Translations under genes and position numbers: made by a program | Part shown: positions 44,604 through 54,421 of the stretch, piece by piece | Layout: the number at the start of each line of letters is the position of its first letter | Numbering within the stretch: position 1 is the first letter of the stretch | Source of the DNA: Parachryseolinea silvisoli | Lineage (GTDB): Bacteria > Bacteroidota > Bacteroidia > Cytophagales > Cyclobacteriaceae | Reading direction: 5' to 3' | DNA length: 64,000 nt | Assembly (NCBI RefSeq): GCF_021190955.1 | Contig: NZ_JAIOAO010000001.1 | Location: 1,798,001-1,862,000 of the forward strand | The notes under the pieces: generated by a model | Database searches by the model: none | Told to the model about the DNA's origin: nothing | Seen by the model: only the letters and a program-made list of their open reading frames with translations

Positions 44604-46325
44604 TTATCGTTTGTCTACTACAGTAGCCTTACCGTGACGGAACCGGATGAACGGCACCAGCTGGTTGTCGTGGCTGAACTGGTAATTATAGCCTGTGGTC
44701 AGGCTGCCCGGCACAAACGCCTGGCGGCTGAGGCCATCCTGAAAATATACACCGTTGTCGCGCAGCTGCAGACCGGCGAAAAGCATGAACTCATAGCCCA
44801 TGCGCGCATAAGCCGACGGCGTGCGGCCGTGCGTATGAACGTACTTGTGAAAGAAAGCCCGGTAGTGCACCGCGTCGGGTTGCGCATAGTTCGGCGCTTC
44901 CAGCACGATGGGCAGGATGTTGTATTTTTCGAGGTCGACCGTAGGTTGGTCCAGCCATGACTCCGATCCTATCACCAGCACCGAGTCGCCGCGCGTCTCG
45001 ACACCGCTCAATACCTTGGTATAGATCAGGGCTTCGTCGGTTGCGACAAAGATGCTGCCCAGGCTGTCTTTCTTCAGTGTGAACTGCTTGGGATATTTAA
45101 ACTCGTCGTATTCTGTGGGCGTGGCCAGTGTGGTCAGGATCTTGGCGACACCCTCGCGGGCAATGCGCTGCGACGACAAAATCTTCACGCCGTCCTGCCG
45201 TGCCTGCTGAATAAAGTTGGCCGCCAGCACCGAGTCGCGGCGCGACGTGCCGTAGTATACAATACAGTTTTTCTTGCGCGCATGAGCTGCCACAAAGGCA
45301 CCGGCCTTTTGGCCCAGCGTTTCTTCCGAGGGCTGAAACAGGTAGCCGTACGGGTTGTTGCTGATCAGGTCGCTGCTGTTGGCCAACGGGTTAAACAGGT
45401 TGATCTTTTGTTGTTGCGAAAACTCTTTCAAGAGGGGGTTCTCTTCGTGAAAGAAGGGGCCGACCAGCAAGTCGGTGCTTTTCAACTCAGGCAACGCCAG
45501 TGCCGTACGCAGCTTGGTCGTGCTGCGCTCGGTGTCGTACGCGCGCAGACTGATCTTCACGCCCTGTTTGGCCAGCGTATCGACGGCCTGCTTCATGCCT
45601 TCGTAAAAGTCGAGTACGATCTGATTCTTTTTGCGGCCTGGAGACGGCTCGAGTGTCTGCACCATAAAAGGCATCAACACCGAAACCGTATAGATATCCT
45701 TCTTATAGCTTTTGGGAGCTTCCGGAATATACTCTGTTTTCTTCAGGTGCAACTGGTCCACGAGCGCTTCCAGCTGCGTGCGGCTTTCGGGATCGGTCAG
45801 GTCCTTTGCCAACGCCGCGGCCAGCAACTTGCCGATGGTCTCGTCTTTGGGATACTCCTCGCGCATCATGCGCAGGGTCTCTGCGTCCTGAAGGTCCGAC
45901 AGCGCTTTGGTTTTTAGCGCCTCGACATCGGGTTGCAGCTTTTTATCCTTTATCTGTGCCAGCAACTTCATGCCCTGGAAGTAGTCTTTGCCGTCGAAGT
46001 ATATTTTGGCAAGCCAGAAGTTCACCTCGTCGATCTTCTCCCAGGTAGCGTGTTGCGTCTTGAGCTGGTTGAACTGGTCTTTGGCTACGGCCGGAAAGCC
46101 TTGCTTGTAGGCGGCCAGGCCGTAGTAGAAAGAAGCATATTGAGCATACGGGTTACGTTGGTCGTACGGTATCAGCGGCTTGAAGCTCTCCATGGCCAGG
46201 TTGTATTTTCCTTCACGGAAAAGCTGCTTGGCGTTAAAGAACTGTTTATTGTAATCCAGCTGCGCGTATACCGATGTCGTTAAAACGAAAAGGACCAGAC
46301 AGAAACTATAGGCTCTTATTCTCAT
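44604..46325 (-). CDS. TPR plus type 1 periplasmic-binding-fold protein
   Basis: The 573-residue protein has a signal peptide ending near SVYAQ, a TPR region (about 25-140; FRE GKYNLAMESFKPL-type repeats), and then the periplasmic-binding type 1 domain (about 200-560; VSVLMPFM, FYEGMKQAVDTLAKQG, LVGPFF, VIGSESW). This arrangement resembles LpoA and peptidoglycan-synthase activators as well as amino-acid-binding proteins. In Bacteroidota its role is not fixed. It sits between guaA (26 bp) and hemL (11 bp), so they are likely one operon. Confidence 0.85.
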   Translation of the reverse strand: MRIRAYSFCLVLFVLTTSVYAQLDYNKQFFNAKQLFREGKYNLAMESFKPLIPYDQRNPYAQYASFYYGLAAYKQGFPAVAKDQFNQLKTQHATWEKIDEVNFWLAKIYFDGKDYFQGMKLLAQIKDKKLQPDVEALKTKALSDLQDAETLRMMREEYPKDETIGKLLAAALAKDLTDPESRTQLEALVDQLHLKKTEYIPEAPKSYKKDIYTVSVLMPFMVQTLEPSPGRKKNQIVLDFYEGMKQAVDTLAKQGVKISLRAYDTERSTTKLRTALALPELKSTDLLVGPFFHEENPLLKEFSQQQKINLFNPLANSSDLISNNPYGYLFQPSEETLGQKAGAFVAAHARKKNCIVYYGTSRRDSVLAANFIQQARQDGVKILSSQRIAREGVAKILTTLATPTEYDEFKYPKQFTLKKDSLGSIFVATDEALIYTKVLSGVETRGDSVLVIGSESWLDQPTVDLEKYNILPIVLEAPNYAQPDAVHYRAFFHKYVHTHGRTPSAYARMGYEFMLFAGLQLRDNGVYFQDGLSRQAFVPGSLTTGYNYQFSHDNQLVPFIRFRHGKATVVDKR

Positions 46326-46351
46326 GCGTTAGAATACGGGTTGTTATGTTC

Positions 46352-47881
46352 TTATTCCCACTCGATGGTCGCGGGTGGCTTCGAGCTGATGTCGTACACC
46401 ACGCGGTTCACTCCTTTTACCTTGTTGATGATGTCGCTCGACACGGTGGCCAGGAACTCGTACGGCAAGTGGGCCCAGTCGGCCGTCATGCCATCGGTGC
46501 TGGTCACGGCCCGCAGGCTCACCACACGCTCGTAGGTACGTTCATCCCCCATCACGCCCACCGACTGTACCGGCAGCAACATGGCGCCGGCTTGCCATAC
46601 TTTGTCGTACAGGCCGTGCTCGCGCAGGCCGCCGATAAAGACGCTGTCCACCTCTTGCAGAATGCGGACTTTGTCGGCCGTGATATCGCCCAGGATGCGG
46701 ATGCCCAGTCCCGGTCCGGGGAACGGATGGCGCCCCAGAATGGTCGGATCGATGCCGAGCGTTTTGCCCACCAGCCGTACCTCGTCTTTGAACAAGGTAT
46801 TGAGGGGCTCCACGATCTTCAGTTTCATCTTCGCCGGCAGGCCGCCCACGTTGTGGTGCGACTTGATGGTGACCGAAGGACCTTTCACGGATACCGATTC
46901 GATGATGTCGGGGTAGATGGTACCTTGCCCCAGCCATTTCACATCGGTCAGCGCGTGTGACTCTTCGTCAAATACATCTATAAAAGTCTTGCCAATGGCT
47001 TTGCGTTTTGCTTCGGGGTCGGTTAACCCCGCCAGGGCCGTATAGAATTTCTCTTTGGCGTCGACGCCTTTAATGTTCAGGCCCATGTGCTTGTACGAAT
47101 CGAGCACCTGCTCGAACTCACCCTTGCGCAGCAGACCGTTGTCCACAAAAATACAGTGGAGATTTTTTCCGATGGCTTTGTGGACCAGAATGGCGGCGAC
47201 GGTCGAGTCGACGCCCCCGGAGAGCGCCATGACCACCCGGTCATTGCCGAGCTTTTTCTGCAGGTCGGCCACGGTGGCTTCCACGAACTGATCAGACGTC
47301 CAATCCTGTGCACAGCCGCAGATGTGTACCACAAAATTGCGCAGCAGCTCTTTGCCTTGCAGGGTGTGTGTTACTTCGGGGTGGAACTGGATGCCGTAGG
47401 TGTCGGTGCCTTTTACACGATAGGCGGCAACCTTCACCGAAGGCGTGCTGGCGATGATCTCGAACGAGTCGGGTACCGACGCGATCGTGTCGCCGTGTGA
47501 CATCCACACCTGGGTGTCGAGTGAAATTTCTTTTAGCAGCGCGTTGTGGTGATCCACGGTCGACAGCTTGGCGCGGCCGTATTCGCGGATGGTCGAGGGC
47601 AGCACGTTGCCGCCTGTTTTGTGGGCGATCAACTGGGCACCATAACACACCCCCAGCACGGGCACCTTGCCTTCAAACAGGCTCATGTCAATGTCGGGGC
47701 TGCCGGCATCGCGCACGGAGCAGGGGCTGCCGGACAGAATAACACCCTTAATATCAGGCGTTAAGGTGGGAATTTTGTTAAAGGGGTGGATTTCGCAGTA
47801 GACATTCAGTTCGCGCACGCGGCGGGCAATGAGCTGGGTGTACTGGGAGCCGAAATCGAGGATCAGTATCTGTTGCGACAT
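46352..47881 (-). CDS. guaA: GMP synthase (glutamine-hydrolysing)
   Basis: The ATG at 47881 gives 509 residues; the extra upstream frame lacks family similarity. The class I glutamine amidotransferase domain (1-195) has the nucleophilic Cys in [10 protein letters not shown]. The ATP-pyrophosphatase domain has the PP-loop [14 protein letters not shown] (about residue 218 onwards), and the C-terminal dimerisation domain holds [15 protein letters not shown]. It converts XMP to GMP in the cytoplasm. It is the first gene of the minus-strand run to hemL. Confidence 0.98.
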   Translation of the reverse strand: MSQQILILDFGSQYTQLIARRVRELNVYCEIHPFNKIPTLTPDIKGVILSGSPCSVRDAGSPDIDMSLFEGKVPVLGVCYGAQLIAHKTGGNVLPSTIREYGRAKLSTVDHHNALLKEISLDTQVWMSHGDTIASVPDSFEIIASTPSVKVAAYRVKGTDTYGIQFHPEVTHTLQGKELLRNFVVHICGCAQDWTSDQFVEATVADLQKKLGNDRVVMALSGGVDSTVAAILVHKAIGKNLHCIFVDNGLLRKGEFEQVLDSYKHMGLNIKGVDAKEKFYTALAGLTDPEAKRKAIGKTFIDVFDEESHALTDVKWLGQGTIYPDIIESVSVKGPSVTIKSHHNVGGLPAKMKLKIVEPLNTLFKDEVRLVGKTLGIDPTILGRHPFPGPGLGIRILGDITADKVRILQEVDSVFIGGLREHGLYDKVWQAGAMLLPVQSVGVMGDERTYERVVSLRAVTSTDGMTADWAHLPYEFLATVSSDIINKVKGVNRVVYDISSKPPATIEWE

Positions 47882-47952
47882 GGGTGCAAAGATAAACCGA
47901 CTTTTCGCCTCCAAAAGTGCGGACGCCGAATAAACGCAAGTTCTTGTCTGTA

Positions 47953-48564
47953 CTAGCGGTTCATGAGAAATATGCCGATCTGAAAGCCCACCGCCGAATA
48001 GCTGGAATAATTGTAGTCGTCACTTTTATTGGTGGCATAATCGAAGTGCACGGCGGCCATCGCGCCCATGGAGCGTCGCTTGCCAAACCGCGCCAGGATA
48101 CCAGCCTCCGGCCGTGCCAGAAAGCCCCAACCTTTATCGGAATCTTCGTAAATGTTGTAGGCCATGATGTATTGGTTGTGCAGGGCACCCAGGCCAATGC
48201 CGGCGTACGGAAAGAACAGCCCCTGCCCGCCCAGCTCCCAATTGTACTGACCACTGGCGGCGAAGCTGTATTGGTTGAGCTTTTTGAAATAGTCGGTGGT
48301 GATGGCGCCGTTGCCATTCTGAAAGGTTTCCGTGGGCGCATATTCCTCGAAATATGCCCAGGCGAAATCGACGCCTGCAGAAAAGCGGCTTTCGCCGATC
48401 ATAAACCGGTAGCCGGCCTTGCCGCCACGGCCGCTGGTTTTACTCACCCAGTCGGTGTTGGCCAGCGGGGTATTGACGTCGAGGTTCAAATAAAAATAGT
48501 TTTCCTGCGCCAGCAGGGCACACGCGGGCAGAAGTATAAACAGTACGGTCAGGAGCTTCTTCAT
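47953..48564 (-). CDS. Small outer-membrane beta-barrel protein
   Basis: The 203-residue protein has a signal peptide ([20 protein letters not shown]). Its mature part consists of alternating strands ([39 protein letters not shown]) and ends in [12 protein letters not shown], a hydrophobic final strand as in small outer-membrane barrels of the OmpA-like/OmpX type. Function is unknown. It lies 12 bp downstream of a DUF4136 lipoprotein gene. Confidence 0.75.
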   Translation of the reverse strand: MKKLLTVLFILLPACALLAQENYFYLNLDVNTPLANTDWVSKTSGRGGKAGYRFMIGESRFSAGVDFAWAYFEEYAPTETFQNGNGAITTDYFKKLNQYSFAASGQYNWELGGQGLFFPYAGIGLGALHNQYIMAYNIYEDSDKGWGFLARPEAGILARFGKRRSMGAMAAVHFDYATNKSDDYNYSSYSAVGFQIGIFLMNR

Positions 48565-48576
48565 CTGGCAAAATAA

Positions 48577-49185
48577 TTAATGGAGGTAGGGCGATTGTCT
48601 GACGGCGGTCCTGATCGCATCGATGGACTGTTGCTCATAATTTACCGAGTTGACGACGTCCCCCATGTAGGCATTCCAAACGATCTTTACCTGGTTGTTG
48701 GCATTTCGGTTTTTAAGGTCGATCATCTCCACCACCAGCGTAGCGGTGTTTTGCGCATAGGTCTGCACAACCGGGTAGTAATAATACCCGCCGTAGCCGT
48801 AATAATTCGAGTAGTAGTTCGGGTAATATACCTGCTGGAACAAGTTGAGGTTTTCGATGATGTAGATGTTCATACCGACGTCCGGGTCTTGATCGCGGTC
48901 CACGTACTCGAAACCCAGGGAGTCCATTTGATGGCGTACCGCATTGATCACACTGCGCGGGTACGGCTGCGCCGTGGTAAAGGTCCAGATCGTGTCACGG
49001 GAGGTATTGGAAACATACCCGATGGTGTCTTTCGGAATAGTATAATATTTATAGGTTCCGAATGCTGCGTCGGGATCATAATTGGTCGAGACCACGAGCT
49101 GATCGAGCAGGCGCAAATTGTCGGGCTCAGGCTCGCAACTCCAGAGGGTCGGTATCACGGCCAGGAAAAAGAGGTATCGTTTCAT
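48577..49185 (-). CDS. DUF4136 lipoprotein
   Basis: From the ATG at 49185 the 202-residue protein has a lipoprotein signal (MKRYLFFLAVIPTLWSC) with the lipobox Cys at residue 17; the three-residue longer start is less likely. The mature part fits DUF4136: DAAFGTYKYYTIPKD, AVRHQMDSLGFEYVD, ATLVVEMIDLKN and a final NSVNYEQQSIDAIRTAVRQSP. It is a probable outer-membrane-facing lipoprotein of unknown role. Confidence 0.88.
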   Translation of the reverse strand: MKRYLFFLAVIPTLWSCEPEPDNLRLLDQLVVSTNYDPDAAFGTYKYYTIPKDTIGYVSNTSRDTIWTFTTAQPYPRSVINAVRHQMDSLGFEYVDRDQDPDVGMNIYIIENLNLFQQVYYPNYYSNYYGYGGYYYYPVVQTYAQNTATLVVEMIDLKNRNANNQVKIVWNAYMGDVVNSVNYEQQSIDAIRTAVRQSPYLH

Positions 49186-49333
49186 GATGTTCATAGGCTT
49201 AGACGGCCGCTCCGTTTATTATCCCCGGCCGCTATACTTAGTAAACGTACGCAGCCGCCGGTGCAGTATAACAGGGGCACACCCTATAGACACCGTCTGA
49301 TGCCGTTAGGTTTAAAGCCAACCCGTTAAAAGA

Positions 49334-50230
49334 TCACGCCAACAACAGGCCGGCGCCGAAGAGCAGCACAAAGAGGAGTGTGGAAATGGCCATCTGCTTC
49401 AGGAATGGATCCAGCGCGGTAGAAGGCTTGTGGGTTACGGCCAGGCCATTGCGCACAAACAGCGGCACACTGACCAGGAACAGAAACTGCGTGGGCGACT
49501 GATAGTGAAATACCGTGTATAACACGGCACACAGCACGCCGCCGACCAACAGGCACCAATGATAGGCCACGGCCTTCTCGCGGCCAATGCGCACCGGAAT
49601 GGAATATTTGCCTGCTTTGCGGTCGGACTCGATGTCGCGGATATTATTGACATTCAACACGGCAATGGAAAACAAACCGCAGCTGAGCGCCGGCAAAATT
49701 TCATACGGCGTGATGGCCTTTGTAAACAGGTAGTACGACCCCATCACGCCCACCAATCCAAAAAAGATCAATACCGACAGGTCGCCCAGGCCGATGTAGC
49801 CATACGGCTTGCGGCCCACCGTGTAGGCAATAGCGGCGCCAATGCTCAACAGTCCCAGTCCCAGGAAAAACAAGATGGCGCTCCAAGCCAGGCCAAACGA
49901 AAAGAATAAAAGCGAAACACCGCTGGTGAGGCTTAGCAGCACAAAAATGACGACGGCGGTGCGCATCTGGCCGGCCGTGATGCGGCCGCTTTGTACGGCA
50001 CGCGCGGGACCCTTGCGGTCGGCGCCGTCGGCGCCGTGTATAGAGTCGCCATAGTCATTGGCGAGGTTGGACAGAATCTGTAAGAAGATGGTTGTGAGTA
50101 CGCACAGCAGAAAAATACCCCATTGAAAGGCGCCCGCAGCAGAGGCCAGAAAACCACCCATGGCAATGCTCGATAAAGCCAGCGGCAGGGTACGCAGGCG
50201 AAAGGCCTGTAACCAGACTTTTGTATTCAT
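49334..50230 (-). CDS. menA: 1,4-dihydroxy-2-naphthoate polyprenyltransferase
   Basis: The 298-residue protein has eight or nine membrane helices and the two aspartate-rich UbiA-family motifs, NDYGDSIHGADG and NNIRDIESDRKAGK, which bind the prenyl diphosphate via magnesium. The sequence fits MenA, which attaches the isoprenoid tail in menaquinone synthesis. Its start is 20 bp downstream of a glutathione peroxidase gene, so both probably share a transcript. Confidence 0.95.
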   Translation of the reverse strand: MNTKVWLQAFRLRTLPLALSSIAMGGFLASAAGAFQWGIFLLCVLTTIFLQILSNLANDYGDSIHGADGADRKGPARAVQSGRITAGQMRTAVVIFVLLSLTSGVSLLFFSFGLAWSAILFFLGLGLLSIGAAIAYTVGRKPYGYIGLGDLSVLIFFGLVGVMGSYYLFTKAITPYEILPALSCGLFSIAVLNVNNIRDIESDRKAGKYSIPVRIGREKAVAYHWCLLVGGVLCAVLYTVFHYQSPTQFLFLVSVPLFVRNGLAVTHKPSTALDPFLKQMAISTLLFVLLFGAGLLLA

Positions 50231-50250
50231 AGCAGCGTAAAAGTAGGGGA

Positions 50251-50811
50251 TTAGATCGAAATCTTGCTAACGATCTGCTCGTCGAGCGGATTGACTTTCG
50301 AGGGGTAGAAAGAAACGACGTTTCCTTCGCGGTCGATCAGGTATTTGCAAAAATTCCACGACGGGGCATGGCCCGACCGGTCCTGTAACCATCTGTATAG
50401 CGCGTGCTGATCGCGGCCTTTGACGGAGATCTTTTCAAACATCTGGAATTTTACGCCGTAATTCTTCTGGCAGAAGGTGGCGATGTCGCCATTGGAGCCG
50501 GGCTCCTGCCACAGGAAATTATTGGCGGGAAAACCCAGCACGGCTACTTTGTCGCCAAACTGTTCGTGTAGTTTTTCCAGGTCGCCATACTGCGGCGTAA
50601 ATCCGCATTTAGAGGCGGTATTGACGATGAGCATGTACTTGCCTTTATAGCGGGCGAGGTCGATCTCTTCGCCGTCCAGGGCCCGCATCTTAAAGTCATA
50701 GATCGAGCCTTCGACAGCTTCACGCTTTTTTGCCGACAACAGCTTCGAGGAAAAGAATGCCACCAGGCCCATCGTAACAGCTATCCAGGCTGTAACTTTA
50801 ATTAATCTCAT
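50251..50811 (-). CDS. Glutathione peroxidase family protein, membrane-anchored copy
   Basis: From the ATG at 50811 the 186-residue protein has one N-terminal membrane helix (residues 5-25) and a GPx fold: NTASKCGFTPQYGDLEKLHEQF carries the peroxidatic Cys (not selenocysteine), FPANNFLWQEPGSN the conserved segment with Gln, and HAPSWNFCKYLIDREG the Trp and Asn. Bacterial GPx proteins mostly use thioredoxin. It overlaps the upstream GPx gene by 14 bp and is very similar to it, so the pair is a tandem duplication with different location signals. Confidence 0.93.
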   Translation of the reverse strand: MRLIKVTAWIAVTMGLVAFFSSKLLSAKKREAVEGSIYDFKMRALDGEEIDLARYKGKYMLIVNTASKCGFTPQYGDLEKLHEQFGDKVAVLGFPANNFLWQEPGSNGDIATFCQKNYGVKFQMFEKISVKGRDQHALYRWLQDRSGHAPSWNFCKYLIDREGNVVSFYPSKVNPLDEQIVSKISI

Positions 50812-51298
50812 CGATAATTTGTTTGTCCAACGGGTTGACCCCCGAAGCAAAGAACTTCACGGTGCCATCAGGCTTCACCAGGTATTTGCTAAAGTTCCAG
50901 CCGGGTTCGCTGCCGGTCTTTTCCTTAAGCCACTTATAGAGGGAGTGTTGGTCGGCGCCTTTCACCGATATCTTTTCAAACATCTGGAATTTCACACCGT
51001 AGTTCTTTTGGCAGAACGAAGCGATATCGGCATTGCTACCGGGTTCTTGCGCGCCAAAGTTATTGGCAGGAAAACCGAGTATTGTCACCTTGTTGCCGAA
51101 TTGCTCGTGCAGTTTTTCCAGGTCGCCATACTGCGGGGTATATCCACACTTGGAGGCCACGTTTACAATCAGCAGGGTTTTGCCTTTATACTGGGCAAAA
51201 TCGACCAGCTCACCTTCCAGCGAGTTAATCTTAAAATCATAAATAGAAGTCGCCATGGGTTGAATCAGAAGGAGGATTGCCAGGATGATTGTTTTCAT
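50798..51298 (-). CDS. Glutathione peroxidase family protein, exported copy
   Basis: The 166-residue protein has a signal peptide-like start (MKTIILAILLLIQPMATS) and the GPx core: ASKCGYTPQYGDLEKLHEQF with the peroxidatic Cys, FPANNFGAQEPGSN and EPGWNFSKYLVKPDG with the Trp/Asn pair. It is nearly identical in many stretches to the GPx gene downstream (overlap 14 bp), so it is a tandem paralogue. It is likely to reduce lipid or organic peroxides in the periplasm. Confidence 0.93.
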   Translation of the reverse strand: MKTIILAILLLIQPMATSIYDFKINSLEGELVDFAQYKGKTLLIVNVASKCGYTPQYGDLEKLHEQFGNKVTILGFPANNFGAQEPGSNADIASFCQKNYGVKFQMFEKISVKGADQHSLYKWLKEKTGSEPGWNFSKYLVKPDGTVKFFASGVNPLDKQIIDEIN

Positions 51299-51453
51299 AA
51301 CGATCGTTTGGTTAGTGTATCCAAGTAAGGAAACGGCAAAACTAGCCGTTTTATTCCACTTTTTCCCGGAAATAGTGATGAATTAACGCCGGCAGGTATA
51401 GCTGGCAACAGGAAAGGCCGGTACAAACGGTGACGGAGCCTATACTATATATA

Positions 51454-51488
51454 AAGAAAAAAAGCCAGGCATGTGAGGCCTGGCTTTT
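51454..51488 (-). terminator. Intrinsic terminator of the cold-shock gene
   Basis: On the minus strand AAAAGCCAGGC and GCCTGGCTTTT pair over 11 bp around a seven-base loop, followed by a T-run. It lies just downstream of the csp stop codon. Confidence 0.85.
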
Positions 51489-51507
51489 GCAAAGAGTGAA
51501 AGATGTA

Positions 51508-51705
51508 TTAGTTGGCTAAACGAACGTTAACCGCATTAATTCCTTTTTTACCTTGCTGAAGCTCGAATGTTACCGCGTCTTTCTCACGGATTGAATCTAC
51601 CAGCAGGCCAGAAATGTGCACAAAATACTCTTGGCCGGTTGCTGTTTCTTTGATGAAGCCGAAACCTTTGGCTTCATTAAAAAATTTTACTACTCCTTCT
51701 TTCAT
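51508..51705 (-). CDS. Cold-shock domain protein
   Basis: The 65-residue protein is a single cold-shock domain: GVVKFFNEAKGFGFIKE holds RNP-1 (KGFGFI) and YFVHISGL holds RNP-2 (VHIS). It ends with VTFELQQGKKGINAVNVRLA, the last strand. Members bind single-stranded RNA or DNA and melt mRNA secondary structure. The gene is divergent from an RhlE-type helicase gene, a functionally sensible pairing for cold adaptation. Confidence 0.96.
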   Translation of the reverse strand: MKEGVVKFFNEAKGFGFIKETATGQEYFVHISGLLVDSIREKDAVTFELQQGKKGINAVNVRLAN

Positions 51706-51729
51706 TGAAAATGTTAAAATATTCTAGTA

Positions 51730-51737
51730 CAAAGGTA
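51730..51737 (-). promoter_or_regulatory. Bacteroidota -7 element (TACCTTTG) for the cold-shock gene
   Basis: On the minus strand TACCTTTG matches TAnnTTTG and lies 24 bp upstream of the start codon, so the 5' leader would be short. The -33 box is not clear. The proximity to a highly expressed gene supports it. Confidence 0.5.
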
Positions 51738-51816
51738 GCAGAATAAATTTAAAGCGGGCGACCCCCCCTCCGATTTGCCGGTTTTGGCGCCAGACGGTAG
51801 TGTCAGAATATTTCCG

Positions 51817-51824
51817 TATTTTTG
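51817..51824 (+). promoter_or_regulatory. Bacteroidota -7 element (TATTTTTG) for the RhlE-type helicase
   Basis: TATTTTTG matches TAnnTTTG and lies about 110 bp upstream of the helicase start. No exact TTTG is found at the ideal spacing. The predicted leader of about 100 nt could have cold-responsive structure, but that is not shown. Confidence 0.4.
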
Positions 51825-51934
51825 TGATCATTATCTCAAGTTTTATACAAAAAGCGCGATTTAAACGCAAATTCACACAAAGAGGCCAGTCTGCCGACGC
51901 CGTCACCCCGCCTCTTACAGGCACAAGAAAATCT

Positions 51935-53593
51935 ATGACATTTGAAAATTTAAAGCTGATTGAGCCCCTGTTACGGGCTTTGAAGACCGAAGGCTATACC
52001 ATTCCCACGCCCATTCAAGCGCAGGCCATCCCCATCTTGCTGGAGCGAAAAGACCTGCTGGGATGCGCCCAAACCGGCACCGGTAAGACAGCAGCCTTTG
52101 CGCTGCCCATTTTACAGAACCTGCACGAAGACGAACTATATGTAAAAGGCCCCGAGGGCATTAAAACCCTGATCCTTACGCCTACGCGCGAGCTGGCCAT
52201 CCAGATCGGCGAGAGCTTTACCGCCTATGGTCGTCACCTGCGCCTGCGCCACACGGTTATCTTTGGTGGTGTGTCGCAACACTCCCAAACCACTGCCCTG
52301 CGCAATGGCGTGGATATCCTGATCGCCACACCCGGCCGTTTGCTGGATCTCATGAACCAGCGCTTCGTTAAGCTCGACAACATCAAGATGTTTGTTCTCG
52401 ACGAGGCTGACCGCATGTTGGACATGGGCTTTATTCACGACGTAAAAAAGATCATCGCCCGCATTCCGGCGAAGCGCCAGACGCTGTTCTTCTCGGCCAC
52501 CATGCCGGCGGAGATCGCCAAACTGGCCAACACCATCCTGACAAACCCTGTAAAGGTCGAAGTGACACCCGTGTCGTCTACGGCCAACACCATACAGCAG
52601 TCCCTGTACTTTGTCGACAAGAAAGACAAGCGCAAGCTGTTGAAGCATATCCTGGATGACCACACCATCGGCACGGCCCTGGTGTTTACCCGCACCAAAC
52701 ACGGCGCTGACCGCGTGGCGCGTGACCTGAATGATTCGGGCATTCGCGCGGAAGCCATCCACGGAGACAAATCACAAGGTTCACGCCAGCGCGCGCTGAG
52801 CAACTTCAAAGCCCGCAAGACGCGCATCCTGGTAGCGACTGATATCGCTGCCCGCGGGATTGACGTCGACGAGCTCACACACGTGATCAACTTTGAGTTG
52901 CCCAACGTACCGGAGACCTACGTACACCGCATTGGCCGTACCGGCCGCGCGGGCGCCAGTGGTATTTCGCTGTCGTTCTGCGACGAAGAAGAAAAGGAAT
53001 ACCTGCAAGACATTCATAAGCTGATCGCCAAGACCATTCCGGTGGTGGAGGATCACCCCTACCCGCTACAGCGCGACGGCATGCCGAAAATTGTACCGTC
53101 GGTGCAACCCGGCAGACAACGCCAGGGCAACAAACAACAGCGTCCGGATGGCCGCCGTCAGAACTCCCGCAACGGAGGCCAAAGCACTTCCGGCAGTCGT
53201 TCACCCCGACAGGTCACTGCGACTACCGTTCCGTCGGAAGGAGCCGGCAACGTGGCCGAAAATACCAGCGAAACAGGGGCTGCAGAAGGCAATGGCCGCA
53301 ATGGCCGTCGCCGCGGAAACCGTCGTAACCGTGGTCGCAATAAGCAAGGCGAGGGACAAGGACAGGGCCAGCCGCAAGCACACCAGGCACAAGTCCGTCC
53401 GGAAGGACAGTCACAGCAAAACAGCCAACCGCGTCAGCCCCGCGCGCCGCGCCCGGAGAAACAACGTACGCCCCGTACCGAGCAGCAACGCAGTGCTCCC
53501 CGCAAGGATGCCCCCCGCGGCGAGGACGGCTTTGAAAAGCTGGATTGGGGAGACGACCTGAAATGGGGCAGCGAGCGTATGGACCTGGATTAG
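51935..53593 (+). CDS. DEAD-box RNA helicase, RhlE-type
   Basis: From the ATG at 51935 ([13 protein letters not shown]; the longer frame upstream is unlike the family) the protein has 552 residues. It has all DEAD-box motifs: Q-motif [10 protein letters not shown], motif [12 protein letters not shown], Ia PTRELA, II DEAD, III SAT, and motif [15 protein letters not shown]. The tail, about residue 390 onwards, is long, low-complexity and rich in Gly, Arg, Asn and Gln, which is typical of RhlE-like proteins and supports RNA binding. It unwinds structured RNA in the cytoplasm, for example during cold growth. It ends in a terminator. Confidence 0.95.
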   Translation: MTFENLKLIEPLLRALKTEGYTIPTPIQAQAIPILLERKDLLGCAQTGTGKTAAFALPILQNLHEDELYVKGPEGIKTLILTPTRELAIQIGESFTAYGRHLRLRHTVIFGGVSQHSQTTALRNGVDILIATPGRLLDLMNQRFVKLDNIKMFVLDEADRMLDMGFIHDVKKIIARIPAKRQTLFFSATMPAEIAKLANTILTNPVKVEVTPVSSTANTIQQSLYFVDKKDKRKLLKHILDDHTIGTALVFTRTKHGADRVARDLNDSGIRAEAIHGDKSQGSRQRALSNFKARKTRILVATDIAARGIDVDELTHVINFELPNVPETYVHRIGRTGRAGASGISLSFCDEEEKEYLQDIHKLIAKTIPVVEDHPYPLQRDGMPKIVPSVQPGRQRQGNKQQRPDGRRQNSRNGGQSTSGSRSPRQVTATTVPSEGAGNVAENTSETGAAEGNGRNGRRRGNRRNRGRNKQGEGQGQGQPQAHQAQVRPEGQSQQNSQPRQPRAPRPEKQRTPRTEQQRSAPRKDAPRGEDGFEKLDWGDDLKWGSERMDLD

Positions 53594-53610
53594 CAGGACA
53601 ACAGTCATAA

Positions 53611-53644
53611 ATAAAAAGGCAGCCTCTTCGGGTTGCCTTTTTAT
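53611..53644 (+). terminator. Intrinsic terminator after the RhlE-type gene
   Basis: ATAAAAAGGCAGCC and GGTTGCCTTTTTAT form a stem of about 14 pairs (one G-T) around a six-base loop. Runs on both sides let it serve the convergent NTF2-like gene too. Confidence 0.85.
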
Positions 53645-53677
53645 TTATTGCTTCCTTTATCGCTTCTGCGACATCCT

Positions 53678-54193
53678 TTATTGTGCCGGTGCCGGGTGAT
53701 TGCTGCTGAACGAATCGCGGAACATCTTCCAGCCTTTTGCCGTCTTTTTCCAAAGCACCAGAAACTTGCCGTCGTCAAACATCATCTGGTTTGCACCAAA
53801 CGATTGCCACAGGCCCTCCTCTACTACATAGCCGTCTCCCAAGCCGTACACCCCGGTGGTTATGAACTTGCCGTTTCGCAGACCGATGTCGTGATATGCG
53901 GTGCGGAAGAACCGGCGGGCAGCGTCCGTGCCGCAAAGTGCCGGCAAGCCGGGCGCCATGATGCAGCAGTCATCGGCATAACGCTCGATAAATAACGACG
54001 AGTCGCCTTTCACAAAGGCCTGAAAATACACCTCATTGCTGGCCGCGATGGCTTTACGCGCCTCATCCAACGGCGTCAGGGAACCCGCATGCGATTCTTT
54101 TGACCAGGATTCTTTACAGCCCTGCAACATAAAGACGATGCCCATTGCCACGGCAATGCCCGTCAGCAGGGTTACAAGCTGATTCGTTTTCAT
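53678..54193 (-). CDS. NTF2/SnoaL-like lipoprotein
   Basis: From the ATG at 54193 the 171-residue protein has a hydrophobic signal with a lipobox FMLQGC, so it is likely a lipoprotein. The mature part shows an NTF2-like pattern: AIAASNEVYFQAFVKGDSSLFIERYADDCCIMAPG followed by strands with GKFLVLWKKTAKGWKMFRDSF. This resembles the DUF4440/SnoaL groups, which bind small molecules or act as enzymes. Its ligand is unknown. Confidence 0.85.
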   Translation of the reverse strand: MKTNQLVTLLTGIAVAMGIVFMLQGCKESWSKESHAGSLTPLDEARKAIAASNEVYFQAFVKGDSSLFIERYADDCCIMAPGLPALCGTDAARRFFRTAYHDIGLRNGKFITTGVYGLGDGYVVEEGLWQSFGANQMMFDDGKFLVLWKKTAKGWKMFRDSFSSNHPAPAQ

Positions 54194-54282
54194 ACTGTGT
54201 GATCTCATGGTATCTGTGTTATATCTGATACAAAGATCACCCGGCGGATACGCCTAAAATTGTAAAAAAACGAAACACTACA

Positions 54283-54417
54283 CCCAGCCTGCAGCCCGAG
54301 TTGATGTGTTACGCCCTTTCAGGGCTGTCCGTTCTCCACTGAATTATATACCCAGGCCTGCAGCCTGGGCTGGTGTGTTACGCCCCTTCAGGGCTGCCGT
54401 TCGAATGAATTATACAC
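54283..54417. repeat. Two tandem copies of a 68-bp extragenic repeat
   Basis: Copy 1 (54283-54350) and copy 2 (54351-54417) share CCTGCAGCC, TGTGTTACGCCC, TTCAGGGCT, CCGTTC and GAATTATA in the same order, with only a few mismatches. Each has an inner inverted repeat (AGCCTGCAGCCCG and CCCTTTCAGGGC type). This kind of extragenic palindromic repeat is frequent in Bacteroidota genomes. It lies between the NTF2-like gene and the VOC gene and does not code. Confidence 0.8.
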
Positions 54418-54421
54418 TTCG

